DNA from: Stropharia rugosoannulata
Lineage: Eukaryota; Basidiomycota; Agaricomycetes; Agaricales; Strophariaceae
Assembly (NCBI GenBank): GCA_028532985.1
Contig: JANCIK010000004.1
Location: 1,612,001-1,676,000, forward strand
Reading direction: 5' to 3'
Length of the DNA: 64,000 nt
Part shown: positions 35,431-48,408 of the stretch, piece after piece
How positions within the stretch are numbered: the first letter of the stretch is position 1
How the letters are laid out: the number at the start of each line of letters is the position of its first letter
The notes under the pieces: generated by a model
What the model was told of the DNA's origin: nothing
What the model saw: the letters and a program-made list of their open reading frames with translations, nothing else
The model's database searches: none
Program-made: the position numbers and the translations under genes

Positions 35431-37781
35431 TCACTTGTACAGAATAACCACATTCCCATAATCCCTATCTCCCGACCCACCTCCTATCGTTAGAAGCCAC
35501 TGCTCTAACAATGGCCAGCCGGCCTCGAACTTTATACTCAATTCATCGGTGTGATGCTCTCCGTCAAGCAGTCCCTGTAAGGCTGGGGGTATAGTAGATG
35601 CCGACGATGTTTGCGCATGCCCTGACTGGACAAAATGAGGGGTTGAAGGCGACCGCGAGGTTCGGTTCGTACGGGACGATGATAAAGTGACTTTCGCGGT
35701 GACAGGCGACGACGGGGGAACTGTTGGTGTGATCAAAGAGTGTCGACGAACGGGCTCTATCTTTCCGTTTATTCCTCCTTTTGTTGGACTTGCTTGCGAC
35801 GTATTTTGCAAACCCGAAGCATTTATTCCATTCCCGTTAAGAGTAGCAGAACTTACGTTGCCAATGGTCGGACTAGCATTATCATGTTGAAAATTGATCC
35901 AAGAGTGTCGAGGACTGGGCAATGCTGACGCACTACTTTTTTCCCGGTTCCTAATCTGTTCTAACACCTTTTCGGCTGCGCTTGCTCTCCGTGCACGATG
36001 AGAGGCGGATATAGTAGGTTGTACTGTTTGCAAAGGGTTTTCTATCATGCCGTGTACCATTGTTTCAGAAGCCATAGCAGGAAAAACCGCGCTTTGGCTG
36101 TACACACGAGTAGATGACTGTACCAGCGCTGTATCTTCAGCAAGAGCATACGGCGAGGTGCGAGTACTGATGTTCGAAATACTCATCCCTCGCTTCCGTC
36201 CTTGTGTTAGGTCTGAGGATGGATTAGTTGCACTCGCTAAATCGTAGGTCATATCGATTTGTTCCGACGGATCTGGAGGTATAAAAACAGGGTATCTATG
36301 TACTCTTCGAAGAAAGCCCTATTTGAGAAAAAAGAGTGAGTGGGCAGCAATAAAACATCAAACTTTTACGCACTTTAATGACGCCGAAGCTTGTGAACCT
36401 TCGGACATCAATACCCAGGGCTTCAACGTCAAATTCTTTCATCCAATCATAGAGAGATTTTCCAGGTCTGAGCCGTGAATAGAGGTGCAGCAATTTAGGC
36501 CAGTCAGGAATATTTCTACCTTGATATAAAATCAATATATGCCAATTAATGCTAGATGTTTGTCTTCACCTTTCTTCGTCACATAGGGTCCGCATTCCTC
36601 TCTGACATGAGATTCGTCGGCTAGCCATTGTATGCTCTTTCGAAGAGTGTACATGTTGGAGTACTGGAAAATGTCTATCATCATAATGACTTGATAATAA
36701 CTGGGTAATTCTCAGAATAAGTTAGAACAGTAATTGTTTATCACTCACAGCAGGTGAGACACTGCTTGCCGTGTCAAAGCAATATCACAGTCTGCCAGGT
36801 GCGCAATTCGACTGACATGGTTGACCCCATTGATATGTTTGCACACCTTAGGACTTATTACCGACAATGAAAAACACACAGAACAATATTTGACAAACCT
36901 TGCGCATTGTAATATCCCAGTTATCCTCAATCCTCTTGCCCAAATTGATGAGCGCAAGCGGGACAGCCCAATCATCGAGGGGAGGAGGGTTAGGGTAAAA
37001 CGGGAAGATTTTCAGTTCAATAGAGTTGAATTGGTCAATGGGAATTGAAGTTTCAGAATATGAGTTCAAGTCTTCATAAAGCTGTTCAAGGATGGCATGT
37101 ACAGTCGGTGAGGTTTCGGGAGATGATAGAAAGGCAGACTCCTCCTATATAATTATTAGTAAACATAGGAGTCTATGACATTTTCGACCAGAACCTCACC
37201 TCACAAGATTTTAAAACGCGGCTGACTTTCCGCACAATGGGTTCGTAACAACTAAGGTCCGCGTCACGCTCGAAGACAAGGCAAAGGTTATATCGGAAGA
37301 AATTGCGCTCGTATTTCCCTTTTAATTGAACAGGAAACCCAATAATCCGGTGTTTCTGAGTTGAACAGGTTACTAGTCTGCCGCATAGCTCCGGACTAGG
37401 TATAACGAACATTGAGATATCCACAAATTTGAACAGAGTACGTTGAGATGAATTAGATCGTTTCACTGGTGAAGCTGATTGAAAATGTCGACCAACGGAC
37501 TTATAGTCATTCGGCGACGACAGTAAGCTGTTTGAATTACAAGAAGACATTATTTCCGTGGTAGATGTAGATCCATGGTATGGTATGACGGGCGAAGTGT
37601 CTGTGTACGGCGTCGAGACAGTCGAAGGGCCATTGCTAATAGAATTGGAAGGACCGGAAGAAGACACTGCAATGAGGCCTTCTGGTACTTGATAAACAAT
37701 CTTAGGGCCTTGTAGGTCGTCGAAGACGGCGTAAAAGACAGACTGGATGCGGGGCAAAAAGGAATCGCCGTGGTCAGGCAT
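35431..37781 (-). CDS. NPR2: Npr2, nitrogen permease regulator (GATOR1/SEACIT subunit)
   Basis: Npr2 pairs with Npr3 in the SEACIT (GATOR1) complex at the vacuole, a GAP complex that turns down TORC1 when amino acids are scarce. The N-terminal longin-like domain begins IQSVFYAVFDDLQGPKIVYQ, followed by a low-complexity Ser-rich insert, then FKFVDISMFVIPSPELCGRL, YERNFFRYNLCLVFERDADL, and FNSIELKIFPFYPNPPPLDD. WDITMRKVCKHINGVNHVSR and ALTRQAVSHLLYYQVIMMID follow. The long exon 35431-36252 codes for an extended, Ser/Thr-rich segment before the conserved C-terminus, longer than in yeast. The start at 37781 is the first Met of the longin domain. The 3' end lies 86 bases from Uba3, convergent. Confidence 0.93.
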
Positions 37782-37846
37782 GATAGTCGCCTTCTGGAGA
37801 CTCCGAGATTTAGCTGCCTCTCCGATAAACGCTTTTAGACGCGAAC

Positions 37847-39119
37847 ATGTTCCACGGCCCGCTTATCCGGCGACCCGATGTGCACTTTCTTTGGTTCTTC
37901 ATGTTGCAATTCACACTCAAACAGTCGGCAGCCTTTACAGCGAGGCGCACCTTCTCCACAAGTACTAGCATACTTGCTGGGCATAACAAGGCATGTTGTT
38001 ACTTTTTTTATATGTGCTGCAAGGCTGACGGGCTACTATAATGATTCTAGTGGTCCAAAATCAAGGACAAGAAGGCGGCTCACGACGGGCAGAAGAGTGC
38101 CCTCTATGCGAGAGTCAATCATGTGAATCTCATTCTATGATTTCGTAACTACTCAGGCTTATTAACAAATGACATAGGACATAGCTGTTGCAGTGAAAAG
38201 TTAGCAATGCATGACGTGTCTTAATATAAAGCAATATCGCGTACTCATTCGTTGACTTCTAGGAGGAGGAGGTTCTGTTGACCCCGAAAAGAATGCACAG
38301 CTCGCCACAGTTCTGAAGAAGGCCAAGGAACAAGGTATACCGAAAGAAAACATCGCCAAATCTCTTGCTCGAGTGCGTTGCCCTAAAACAAATGGCAAAG
38401 CTTTGTCAATAACAATTACATTAGTGTATGAAAGGAGAAGGACGGACAGGAGAGCGCTTCACATACGAAGCTTTAGTGGGCGGGTCCGTTGGTATAATCA
38501 TGTGAGAGCCTTGTTGCGACAGTTTCTCCACTAATTCTAATTCAATGAAGTGAGTGTGTTACTGACAATGTGAACCGGACAATACATAACGTACGGGAAC
38601 AGCTGACCACCCATGGGTACTCAACTTCTACTATCGCTGTTATCCCGCTAATTTCAGCTCTCAGAGCGCGTATGGCTCCTGTCAATTTTATGTTCAACCG
38701 TCAAGGGTGCATAACTGTCGCCGTTGATAAATCCAAGGATACGTTTGGAGAGCTTATGGACATAGCTCTAGAAAATGGCGCTACCGATTACGACGAAGCG
38801 TCAAGTCTACAAACATCAGGCACTTCGTATTTCTGGGTAAGTTCCGTTGTTATCATAATGGTTCTCAATGCTCTAACATTATACTTTACAACAGATATAT
38901 TGTGACACTCCAGATGTGGCGAAGCTGGAGGGTGCTCTCGCAAAACACGAAAACACACTGGGAGCAAAGATAGAATCTGCGGAAATAGCCTATGTTCCGG
39001 TAGAGCGTTCTTCGGGCCCCGAGGCCGAGCTAAAAGAGAAAGTCCAGGAGCTCGTTCAAGCTTTGGAAGAAAATGACGACACCGTACGGGTATGGACTTC
39101 TCTGGATTTTGAAAAGTAG
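37847..39119 (+). CDS. TACO1/YebC-family mitochondrial translation activator
   Basis: This YebC-family protein, related to human TACO1, which assists mitochondrial translation of COX1. A mitochondrial-type presequence (LKQSAAFTARRTFSTSTSIL) leads to GHNKWSKIKDKKA, the family hallmark. Then come YARVNHDIAVAVKRGGGS, DPEKNAQLATVLKKAKEQGI, CVTDNVNRTIHNVREQL, NFMFNRQGCITVAVD, and VELAEENDD-like acidic C-terminal strands. The intron at 37991-38050 has a GC donor: joining HNK to WSK in frame requires AAG|GCATGT...CTAG. Translation could also start at the Met at 37901, which gives a cleaner targeting peptide. Only 65 bases separate its ATG from that of Npr2. Confidence 0.92.
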
Positions 39120-39702
39120 AATTACAGTACACCTATAGTACTTGTTGTGCATCATATATGCTCTGATCGTTATCTACTTGCATTTTTATCGTCTATCACT
39201 TGGCCTCCAGCAAACGATTATCTGGGATCACGAGAGACCCTCTGCCATAATTGGGCTCAGAAGACCTGCTTGTATAATATTAATGGTTGAACTTGCGTTT
39301 GAGCAGGAGACTCGGCATTCAAAAGACGAGACATAGACGAGACATTGGTGATCGGCCCACTCTGCAGTCCTGATGACTAGAGGCCGTCTTTTCGTATAAT
39401 CAATATTTCGATACACAACTTATTCATCTTAAATCTTAAATGCAAGTATTTCGTGAGTAATGGATACAATACTAACACATTGGTTTGAACAAGGACAATC
39501 GACTGAAGCTGTATGTAACATAAAGTGCATGAGTGGTGCTACAAATTCTGGCTAACATGTAACTGAAGCTAGGGGAGACGTACGGTGCGCCGAGGATAGT
39601 GGAAAAAGATGTGAAATGAAGAATTGCCTGTCATGGGATAGTCGCGGTGTGTGTGTATAAATTAGAAAAGTCCCAAAATTATAGAGCTACCCTGGTGCAG
39701 TA
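39120..39702. other. Convergent intergenic spacer
   Basis: This 583-base stretch lies between the 3' ends of the TACO1 and RING-H2 genes. Nothing beyond untranslated sequence is recognised. Confidence 0.4.
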
Positions 39703-42700
39703 TCATGCCGGAGAGGGGGAACTAGCTGAGTGACCATCGGTTGGAACACCCTAAAAAGAACACTTAGATATATGAATACAAAAAAGGGTAATCTCCTTAC
39801 TGTTGATCGACAAGCAGGACAATTGTTTCTGCCTTTTTGTAACCATTCATCTACACAACCTCTGTGGAATGCATGACGGCACGACATAACACGGATAGGG
39901 TCTTCTGGTTCATAATCATCCAAACAGATCAAGCACTTAATAGGCAGCGTCATTAGGATAGACGAGAAGAGAAAGCACGGATACCCACTCTGTCGGTACA
40001 ATTAGAGGACACCTTGCCATCCTTCTCATGTTGAGCCAAATCAAAAGCCTTGATAATTTCCAATCCCGACTTCTCGATTTCATCTTTTGATACCGTCGGA
40101 GGTTTGACTTGACCCAGCAGGTCGGCAAGTTCACTGAGTAAAGATGTCTTAGTGAGCTGGTAGGAATCAATATTGATGAAAAACATACAGTAGTGCCTCG
40201 AACGAATCCAAAATGTCAGGGCCGCCAGTGACAATATTGTGATCAGGAGGATAGTAGCCTTTAGCCGTAACGTCAGGTCAAAGTTGATATTTAGATCCTT
40301 GCTACTTACCACCAATGACATATATCAGGAATGTTCGACTTCCTGGCGTAACGGTGACTCCCCGACTACCCAAGTCAGACCCGACATTTCGCCTTCCATG
40401 TCGTAGGTTACGGATGGCGTCGGCTGCTCTGGAATGCCACCCTCTAGGTCGTTCTCGTCCTCTTGCATCTTCTGAGTCATTTCCTATTGGCCCGCTGTGC
40501 TGGCCACCTAATCCATCTAAATCGTCGCCGCTGTTAGGGTTGTCAACAGTGCTTGTTTCCCGTGTGGATTGACTAGTATCGTCCTGTCCTTCCTCTGACG
40601 ATCGTTGAGGTAGATCGGGTCGCCATTCAGAATTGACGGACTGTAGGCCAACTACGATAACCGGGACTACAGTTTGCAAGGCGGCCTGACTGACACCTTG
40701 GGGGTGACGTTGATTTATTATGGGAGCCGGTGTAGTTTCCGCGGAAGTTAAAGAGTCCAGTGGGCTGGTAGATGAGCCTATGTCTGAAGATGAAGTCGGC
40801 AAGGACTGGATACCATGACCCGAGGGTATAGATGTATTTATTGGACTCTGGCCAGCCTGAGCTGCTACTGGTTGTCTCCAGGTTTCCGGGGAAGGCGAAA
40901 TGACGGGAGGGAACCTATACAACCTCCACCAGTTGATTCGCCCAGACGCGTCAATGCGCCCCGCACCAGATGTATTGGATGGCTGTCCCTCAGGTGGTGT
41001 TTGACGGTTGTCATCATTGAGAGATCGTTGTTCGGCTGACTGGAAGTCTGTGATAACACTTCATCAGAGTAAATCTAATAAGATTAGAAGAAAGTGCACC
41101 ATCTTCTTCATAGTCATTGCCTTCATGGTCGTCATTCTCCAAACTAGAATCTGAATCACTGACATCTTCAAGGGAAGGCATGCTTGTATAATCTGCTTGA
41201 TCACATTCTGGTAAACCGCGCGGACCTTCTGGGTTGTCTACTCTAACCACTGGAGCTTGAGAAGAATGCGCTACGGATTCACTGTCTGCGTTCAATGAAG
41301 GGGAGCGTTGAATGCGAATATGCGGTACTTCCGTAGGCTCTGAACGTCGCGGAAGCTCGACGCCATTTTCAGGTTGTGTTAAGGCACTGCGAAGCTCGTT
41401 TTGCAGGTCAACTAAAAACCGCTCAAAACTGCCTTCAGGAGGAAGTGTGCTGCTCAAAGTTTCTGTAGACAGTGTTTGAGAGGGGGGATTCAGCGGACCT
41501 TCTTCTGAAACCGCCGTAGTCTGGTCAGCATTAAGTGCGTTATTTGCATCCCTCGAATCGTTAGCGACGTTTCCCGGAGCCAAACCTCCAAGCCCATTTA
41601 ACCCAAGTCCAATATTAAATGCTCTGGCCATTTCGGCCAGCATCAGTTCACGTGTATCAACTGGTGATCCCAACGAGACTCCATCGCCCTGCGATGTTGA
41701 AGATGAGTTGTCAATTGCACCGGAAGGTTGATCGTGACTACGTCGTAGATCATCCGTTGGAGATGGAGATGACCGCAGACCTAAACGTTCACGTATTGTA
41801 CCCCATGCTTGACGCATTCGTTCTGATCTACCTGCTGCTGTAGTATCAGGAAATACACTATTATCTTGTTGTGTCCCGTACGTCGGCAAAGTGGGCGAAG
41901 AAGGGTCGGGCGGCACTGGACCAGCAGCAGGACCAGAATGAGGGGCCAATCCAGACGATAAGATAGGCTCGGATGAGCCAGTAAGCAAGGATGCTGCTGT
42001 AGCTGCAGCTGCGACACTATCCGATTATTTGTTAACGAAGACTTCATGATCAAAAAAAACATTCAGTTCAAACCTTAAAAGAGTCCCAAGTACCTCAATG
42101 CTACTCGATGAAATAAGAGGAGCCGGATTTGCAACAACAGAAGCTGTATCATGCGATGCAGGTTCAGTATGTTCAAAAACGTTTTCGGTAGTGTGGATAG
42201 AATCGTTTATTGAGAAGCGAGACTGTGAATCAGTGAAAGGAGTGAGTTCGGGTTCAGAGTCTACATTTGACGACATAGGTAAAGAGTCATTGATTGCACC
42301 AGGTATCGGACGCGAGGAAGACCGAGGCCTAAGTAAGGAGGAAAGGCGATTCCTAGAGCGAGAGTTGTTCTGCTCTGATGTGCTTCCGGAGGGATCAGGC
42401 TGTACAACAGGCGTATCTGCTGTACTAGAAGAGGGAGGTATAGAGGTAGTTGGTCTAGATACATCAGTTGTGTGAACAATGCCTTGCACGACCACAAGCG
42501 TTCCCGGAGGCGGGAATTGTCTCTGAGGCGTTCCAACTGATTGTTGTTGCGGTGGTGCTAGCGTTGGTGGTAAGGAAGACTGTGGTGGCTCGGATGTTGG
42601 TAGTGGTTGTGCAGGCGTCTGTGGTGCGGGAGGGGGCAAGCTATTGTTGGCCCCTTCTCCTGGAGAAGGGGACGGATGATGATTGGTGGTATCAGACCTA

Positions 42701-43299
42701 AGTTCTGTCATGATTTCCTCCGATGTAATGTTATCCAGACGATAGTGAGACGATATGTCAACGTCGGCATTCATTGGAAGGGATTGAAGTATGGGCGAAG
42801 AGGGGACTGCGGATTCAAGAAAAGGTAGTGGGTGTGCATTCCGAGTCTCGGTGACGATTGAGCCAGTGGAACTCTCATGTTCATCTACCGTTAAATCTGC
42901 TTCCCGCTGCTTCCCTTTCCCCGCAGATGAGATAGATGGTTCGTTTCTGAAGCCTTCCGAAGAAGGTCCAGGATAACTACTCCCATCCTCATGCCTCCCT
43001 CGGCTGTGCTTTGCGCCCGACGAGCGTTTATGCTTACGCCATGAATGACCTACATCTCCAGAGCTTGATCCACCACTGTTAGATCGGTTTCTTAGGTTAG
43101 ACGGTTTGATATATTTGAGAATGTTCTTTCGAAGTGAGGGGCGACTTGAAGAGCTAGTGGAGGCATTACCGCCGGTAGGGCCAGAGGAGTCAGGTTGTAT
43201 GTCTGTATTGTCGCTGGAAATGGATGATGGTATATCGGAGTTGATGTCTTGAGAGCCTTGTAAGCTTTGTTCTGGCACCCTAGAGGATATTTGGCCCAT
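39703..43299 (-). CDS. Large disordered RING-H2 protein, probable E3 ubiquitin ligase
   Basis: This protein of about 1,120 residues is almost entirely Ser/Pro/Thr/Gln-rich, with a single C-terminal RING-H2 domain: CLICLDDYEPEDPIRVMSC, then RHAFHRGCVDEWLQKGRNN, then CPACRS. The usual C-x2-C, C-x-H-x3-H-x2-C and C-x2-C ligands are all present. It ends SPSPA at 39703. Before the RING is a conserved-looking stretch FLIYVIGGYYPPDHNIVTGG. I chose the ATG at 43299: it gives MGQISSRVPEQ, an N-myristoylation-like start, and the frame upstream lacks an ATG. At least six introns join its long exons. The target is unknown. Similar large proteins occur across mushrooms, but I cannot name a characterised one. 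Confidence 0.78.
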
Positions 43300-43679
43300 G
43301 AAGTGTAAAGGAGAAAGAGGAAAGAAAGAAGACGTAAGGAAAACTGGGGAGAGGAATTGATGATACAGAGTCACAGAATTACAATTATATTATGTAAATG
43401 AGGGAAAGGAGGTTTTTCTGAGAAAGTGCTCCTGGAAAATTGGAGATGGTGGTGCGGAACAAATGGGTTACACTCAATGTCGTGCCAAACGATGTGTAAA
43501 CTATGTCTGTAGGTCACATGTGACTGGTACCCCGACAAACTTGTGCAAACTGAACTGCCTATTGCTAGCTCAGAGCCCACTTGTTTGAACCTAAACCTCC
43601 GCTAATCATAAACCCTCATTTAACAGTGGTCTCCTGTGCTATAGCCGATTGCGAAACTTTAAGGAAAGTCATAGATATT
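43300..43679. promoter_or_regulatory. Divergent promoter, RING-H2 and axis-like genes
   Basis: This 380-base region is shared by two oppositely transcribed genes. No specific sites are recognised. Confidence 0.4.
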
Positions 43680-46600
43680 ATGGATCACATTGAACGAGCA
43701 ATACGCTGCCTTGAACTTCATTTACCCTCAAGTTTGCGAAAAGACAATCCCTCTTTGGAAGAAGCTATAGCTCAGCTTATTAGCTCTACTACAGGGTTAC
43801 TTGCAACCAAAGGTAATGCATGGTGTTAATCTGTACCTCAGGTGTCCTAAAGCAGCCTTCCAAAGAGGGTCCAGACACTCATAACAACATGGGTGATAAT
43901 CTACGACGCCAATTACTCTATCTCTTTGGCATATCCTTAACAGCGTCTCTGGAGTACATGACCTCTATGTTATCTTTTTTTCACTCTATGAAAGGCAATC
44001 CAGTCGAAAGTGTATCTGTTCAATGGAACTGGGAATATCTAAGCGTCTCAATGCTCTCGGCAGTGCTGGTAAGTAATTCATTAGCCCCATATAAAGCAAT
44101 GTGTTAAACACTGCTACGAAGGATTTTCTTGAGGATAGGCCCAACAGTCAGTTTCTACTGGTCTGCCAGATGCAAGCACCCGCTAATCGTGTTTGACATA
44201 AATAGACAAAACTCGCGAAAAAATAGCTCTTACTCTCTTTCCTGTCATGTGCCCGAACTATTTTATTCAGGATCCCGGTGAATTGATACCATATCACGGT
44301 GACCTATTATCTACGGTTAGTAGTGAGTATCTCATGCATACATCGACTATATGACACTGTCGCCGCTTTCGTCAGGTGTACCAGGCGCTCACTGCTATTG
44401 TTGTATCACACCCAACCAATGTCACAAAATTCTGCGCTGAAATACACAGGTTGATCCTCCTCCATAATTTCCCAATCATCTACTAAGGTTTCATTAGGAA
44501 AACGTTAGGCGTTACGATCTCAGAGACAAAGGGTATCACCGATCATTTGCATGCTTTATAAAACTCAAAAGAATCACTCTACTAGATCTTTTGGCCCTGG
44601 AGTCCTTACTTGACTTATTTGGCTGTTTAATACCGTCTGCGAAGACAGGTAGAGCAAAACGAACAGCATTCATAAAAGACGTATTTGATTCTGCCATTTT
44701 CAAACATTCGGGGGAGAGCGTTCAAGCCATACTCGAGGATATATCCAGTCCTGACTGGAACATTACTTCAGAAAAAATTCTGAAGACTTTGGCATCCCAT
44801 GACCTTTCTTTGTAAGATGGTAGTCCATCTTCCACATTAATTTCTAATAGATTATAGTCCACAACCCTTTGAAGCTTCCAAACTGAAGATTAACGGTAGC
44901 TGTCTGGCCTTGTCTGCTCCTTGTTACATTGATGCAAAACAGTTTGTCGCAAATATCGAAAAGGTAATTAGTCGTCGTAACGCTGCAACTTGGTCACTCA
45001 CAAGAATAAATGCAGGACGGAGGGATAGAAACGTGTTGTGTGCCGTTCAGCACAGTCTTGGACGTTTCGTCACTTGAATCGCTAAAGAGCGAAAATGTTT
45101 CTGTCACACTTTCAAAGCCTCCTCTTCTTGGGAACAAACCGATATCCATTCGTCCTACAAAGTCGATCGTCCTATCGTGGATTATCAACGAAAGTCAGTT
45201 TAGTAGGTTTTCGGAAGCCTTGAGAGCTCGCAACATTGTAAGCTTCTTGTCATTAAATTGGGTAAATTTACTGAATCATTTAATCAGAAGACAAGCCACA
45301 GCATTCAAGGCAAATGGTCGAAAGTGAAGCCCGTCGCCCTGGACTTCTTTCCCGCTAAGAAGGATCCGCATGATCTTACGAGGGTAAGTGGCTCGTTTAC
45401 GAACCATAACTCTCATTAACAATTCTTGTTCTCACTTCTTGCACTCAGGAGAGGCTTCACCAACTGTCCCAGTGTAAGAATGTATCTGGTATAATAACCA
45501 AAACCCTACTCACTTATTTCGAAGCCTGGACTTTGAATAGTACTCCCAAATTAGACAAGGGCTGTATTAAAGAGCCTGAAACATCCCCACTTGCTCCTGA
45601 TTTTGCAAGAACTAACGATGTGTTATTGAAGGTAGATACAAAGTATCTGAATGGCAACGACTCTGCCTCGCCCGCTGTGACTGTTGCTGGAATTGTAAAC
45701 ACATCTTTGGGCGTTATCGCAAATGGAAATGCAGGAACGAAAAGCAACAATATACATCTGCGCGCAGGACAGGCTTCCTACGCATCTTCCCGAGAGGCCC
45801 TGTGCGTGAAATCAGAAAACGAGCATGTCCGTGAAGAATTCGAGTCGCCGATAGTCTCTGCAATTGCATCTTCCACCGACGCGATATTACCATCCGAAAG
45901 GAGACATTTGCAACGTAATGCAGTTACAGCGCCTCCGTCAGTAATAGAAGACACAGAACTTGTTAAGAAAAGATCCATTACACACCTCGACTTTGACGAA
46001 TTAGCCGTCGACCATGTGTACGTACCGAAACGCAGACGTCTTGATTCGACGCCATCAAGTCCTGTCCCAGTCCCCAAAACAGTCAAATATACCTCCAAGA
46101 AAGTCATACTATCCCCAGAATCTGAAGCCTCTCTTGTAGCCAACTTCCATGAAATCCTTGTGCCTATCTCAGAAGAGAATACAACAACTCGGGTTGGAAA
46201 GAATGCAGGAAGACTCCAAGAAGCTAAGCAAAAAAAACCGTCGACTAGCCGAAAGAAAGGGACAACAGGTAAAGAACCGATTGCAGCCAAAGAAGCTGAT
46301 CTGTTGACAGAAACTGAACGTGGCGAAATCAATCTTTGTGTATGCTGCTACTTATATATTTTTGCGTTCAGAGCAAATCGCTTAAACTGTTGTTTTCTCG
46401 TTTGTGCTATAAATGTCTAGTCGGCCGATGCACCCAAAGTACTACGACGCTCTACAAGAGGGGCCAAACCGCGGTCTCCTACACCGATTGTACGCCAATC
46501 TCCGAAAAAAGTTGGCAAGGATGCAAGTGTGGAACCCGAGACTGAACTAGCGCTTCGTCGTAATGTCTTAGAATCAACCCGGGCTACCCCGACTGAACAA

Positions 46601-47956
46601 ACACGTCTCGCGAATATAACCGCAACATCGCCATTTATAGCCATAGCTTCCCATCAATCAAAGCTTTCGCTTGAGCCCAAGATCAAAGTTAATACGACTT
46701 CCACTTCGCTTCCGCTTATACGTTGAACGATCATACACTTATGTTCTTTCAACTAGGGTTCCCGGAGCGATCATCAACTTCAAGTATTAAACACTGCTCC
46801 GAATTCAGTCATGATTGATCTCACCGCAGGCTCACCGTCGCCTGTCTCAAAGAGTGATAGAGAAAATATAACAAAAGGCAGGGATGTATCGCCAGGATCG
46901 GATGAATCAATCAAAGTCGCGAGGATCGGCGATGTCCTATCCGATGATCTATCCTTTGCTGCGTTCAATGTAGGAAAAATCAATGCTCGCACTTCGCCCA
47001 AAAAATGGCGGGCTTTCAGTATGAATATCACTTCTTTTAACACAAGACTTACGTTTGATAGAGCTGTTGATACGTTAACAGCTGAAACGGCAGTCGAAGT
47101 CGATACCGGTTACCAGACGAATAGGACTCCAGCAGGCGGTGAAGACGATGTACCATGCACTCCTTTCGCCTTTTCTTTGCATCGCTCAAGGAACCTCCGC
47201 TATAATACAAAGAAAATTCTGTTAAATAAATTACCAAAGAAACCGATTTTTGAAGTACCAGGTGAGGACACAAGACTTTGGTTAGAGTAACATACTAAAT
47301 GCACATTCAGATCAGGATGGAACTCGGCGGGTATTGCGTCCTCCACAAATTAACCAAGTACCTCGACCTGAAAGGAAGGACCTTACATCCAAAAAAACCA
47401 AACATGATCCTATGCAGAAAATCATTGCCGTGAGTGGACAACTGCTTTTCGATCCTATAAAATGCAAATGCAAATCATACCACCTAGGTTGTACAACACA
47501 TTAACAAGGTCGGGGGTATGCAATATGAATCGAATACGATTAATAACTACGTGTCGCTGCAGGCTGTCGTTCAAAATATCGAACATCGCTTCGAAAATAT
47601 TACCGAAAATTTAAACAGCGGTCAGCGTCAAATGCTCGAAGAGTCTGCTACAGGCCTCCGGGAGATATATCATGACAGGTTTTATTTTTCATTGACTATT
47701 GATTAGCTGACTCAAATACTTTTGCTTTCCCTGCTCATACAGCGTCCAGTATTTCAATGACATGGTAGACCTCGAAGAAAATTATACTTCGCAATGCAGC
47801 AATTTTAACGCTGCGCTTCATGATTACATCAAATCGAGCGAACAGGTGGCACATACTTTCCAAAGCGTCACTCTGGAGCATGGTCGCCGTACCCTGTCGA
47901 AGTCGTTCAGGCCTACGCTCTTTTCTAAAAAGGCATCGATCCCAAAGCTTTCTTGA
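43680..47956 (+). CDS. Candidate meiotic axis core protein (Red1/SYCP2-like layout)
   Basis: I do not recognise this by sequence identity, so the name is inferred from layout. The N-terminal 350 residues are helical, resembling ARM-like repeats (MDHIERAIRCLELHLPSSLR; LLDLLALESLLDLFGCLIPS). They are followed by a beta-rich module resembling the PH-like domain of SYCP2 (FEASKLKINGSCLALSAPCY; IVLSWIINESQFSRFSEALR). A long basic, Ser/Pro-rich disordered region follows (45530-47290). The last exons encode a predicted coiled coil (VQNIEHRFENITENLNSGQR; YFNDMVDLEENYTSQC) ending FSKKASIPKLS. Red1, Rec10, SYCP2 and ASY3 share this order. About fifteen introns are needed, and one at 43815-43843 would be only 29 bases. 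The gene model is fair; the identity is a hypothesis. Confidence 0.45.
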
Positions 47957-48408
47957 TCACTAAAGTCACTTCAATAATTCCTGAAACGGTTGCAGAAACT
48001 ATTTTTCCCGTCAATTCTCTATGGCTAGCGTTTGCAAACCAAAATCTTGTAACTCGTTCGTTCATAAGATGGTTACAAACAATCCCCCATGCCATTTCTT
48101 AAATGAGTCGTACATATTTCCACAAAAAATACCTATGTAGTAGCAACCTAGTAGTATCCCGGTATACTTTTGTAGTAATAGATGTTATAAATAAAGTCTG
48201 AGCGTGCCTGACCGTCGTTCGCGTTTATACATTGTTTATAGATTTCAACAACTCGTGAGCAAAGGATTAAGTATAAAATTAAATAATGGTACATACCGGA
48301 CCTAATGGTCAATGGGTCTGTCGTAATGGCAGGGTGCAGTGATGGTGGAAAGGAGACTATTATTCATTTACTAATAGCTAAACGCTGACAAGTTTGTGAC
48401 GGTGACGC
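47957..48408. other. Intergenic region
   Basis: This 452-base spacer contains the 3' untranslated region of the axis-like gene and the promoter of the aminopeptidase. No gene is seen. Confidence 0.4.

Noticed and set aside
42098..42475. Plus-strand 125-codon frame
   Set aside because: It is a shadow of the Ser-rich RING-H2 gene on the other strand.
45778..46332. Minus-strand 184-codon frame
   Set aside because: It is a shadow of the disordered region of the axis-like gene.
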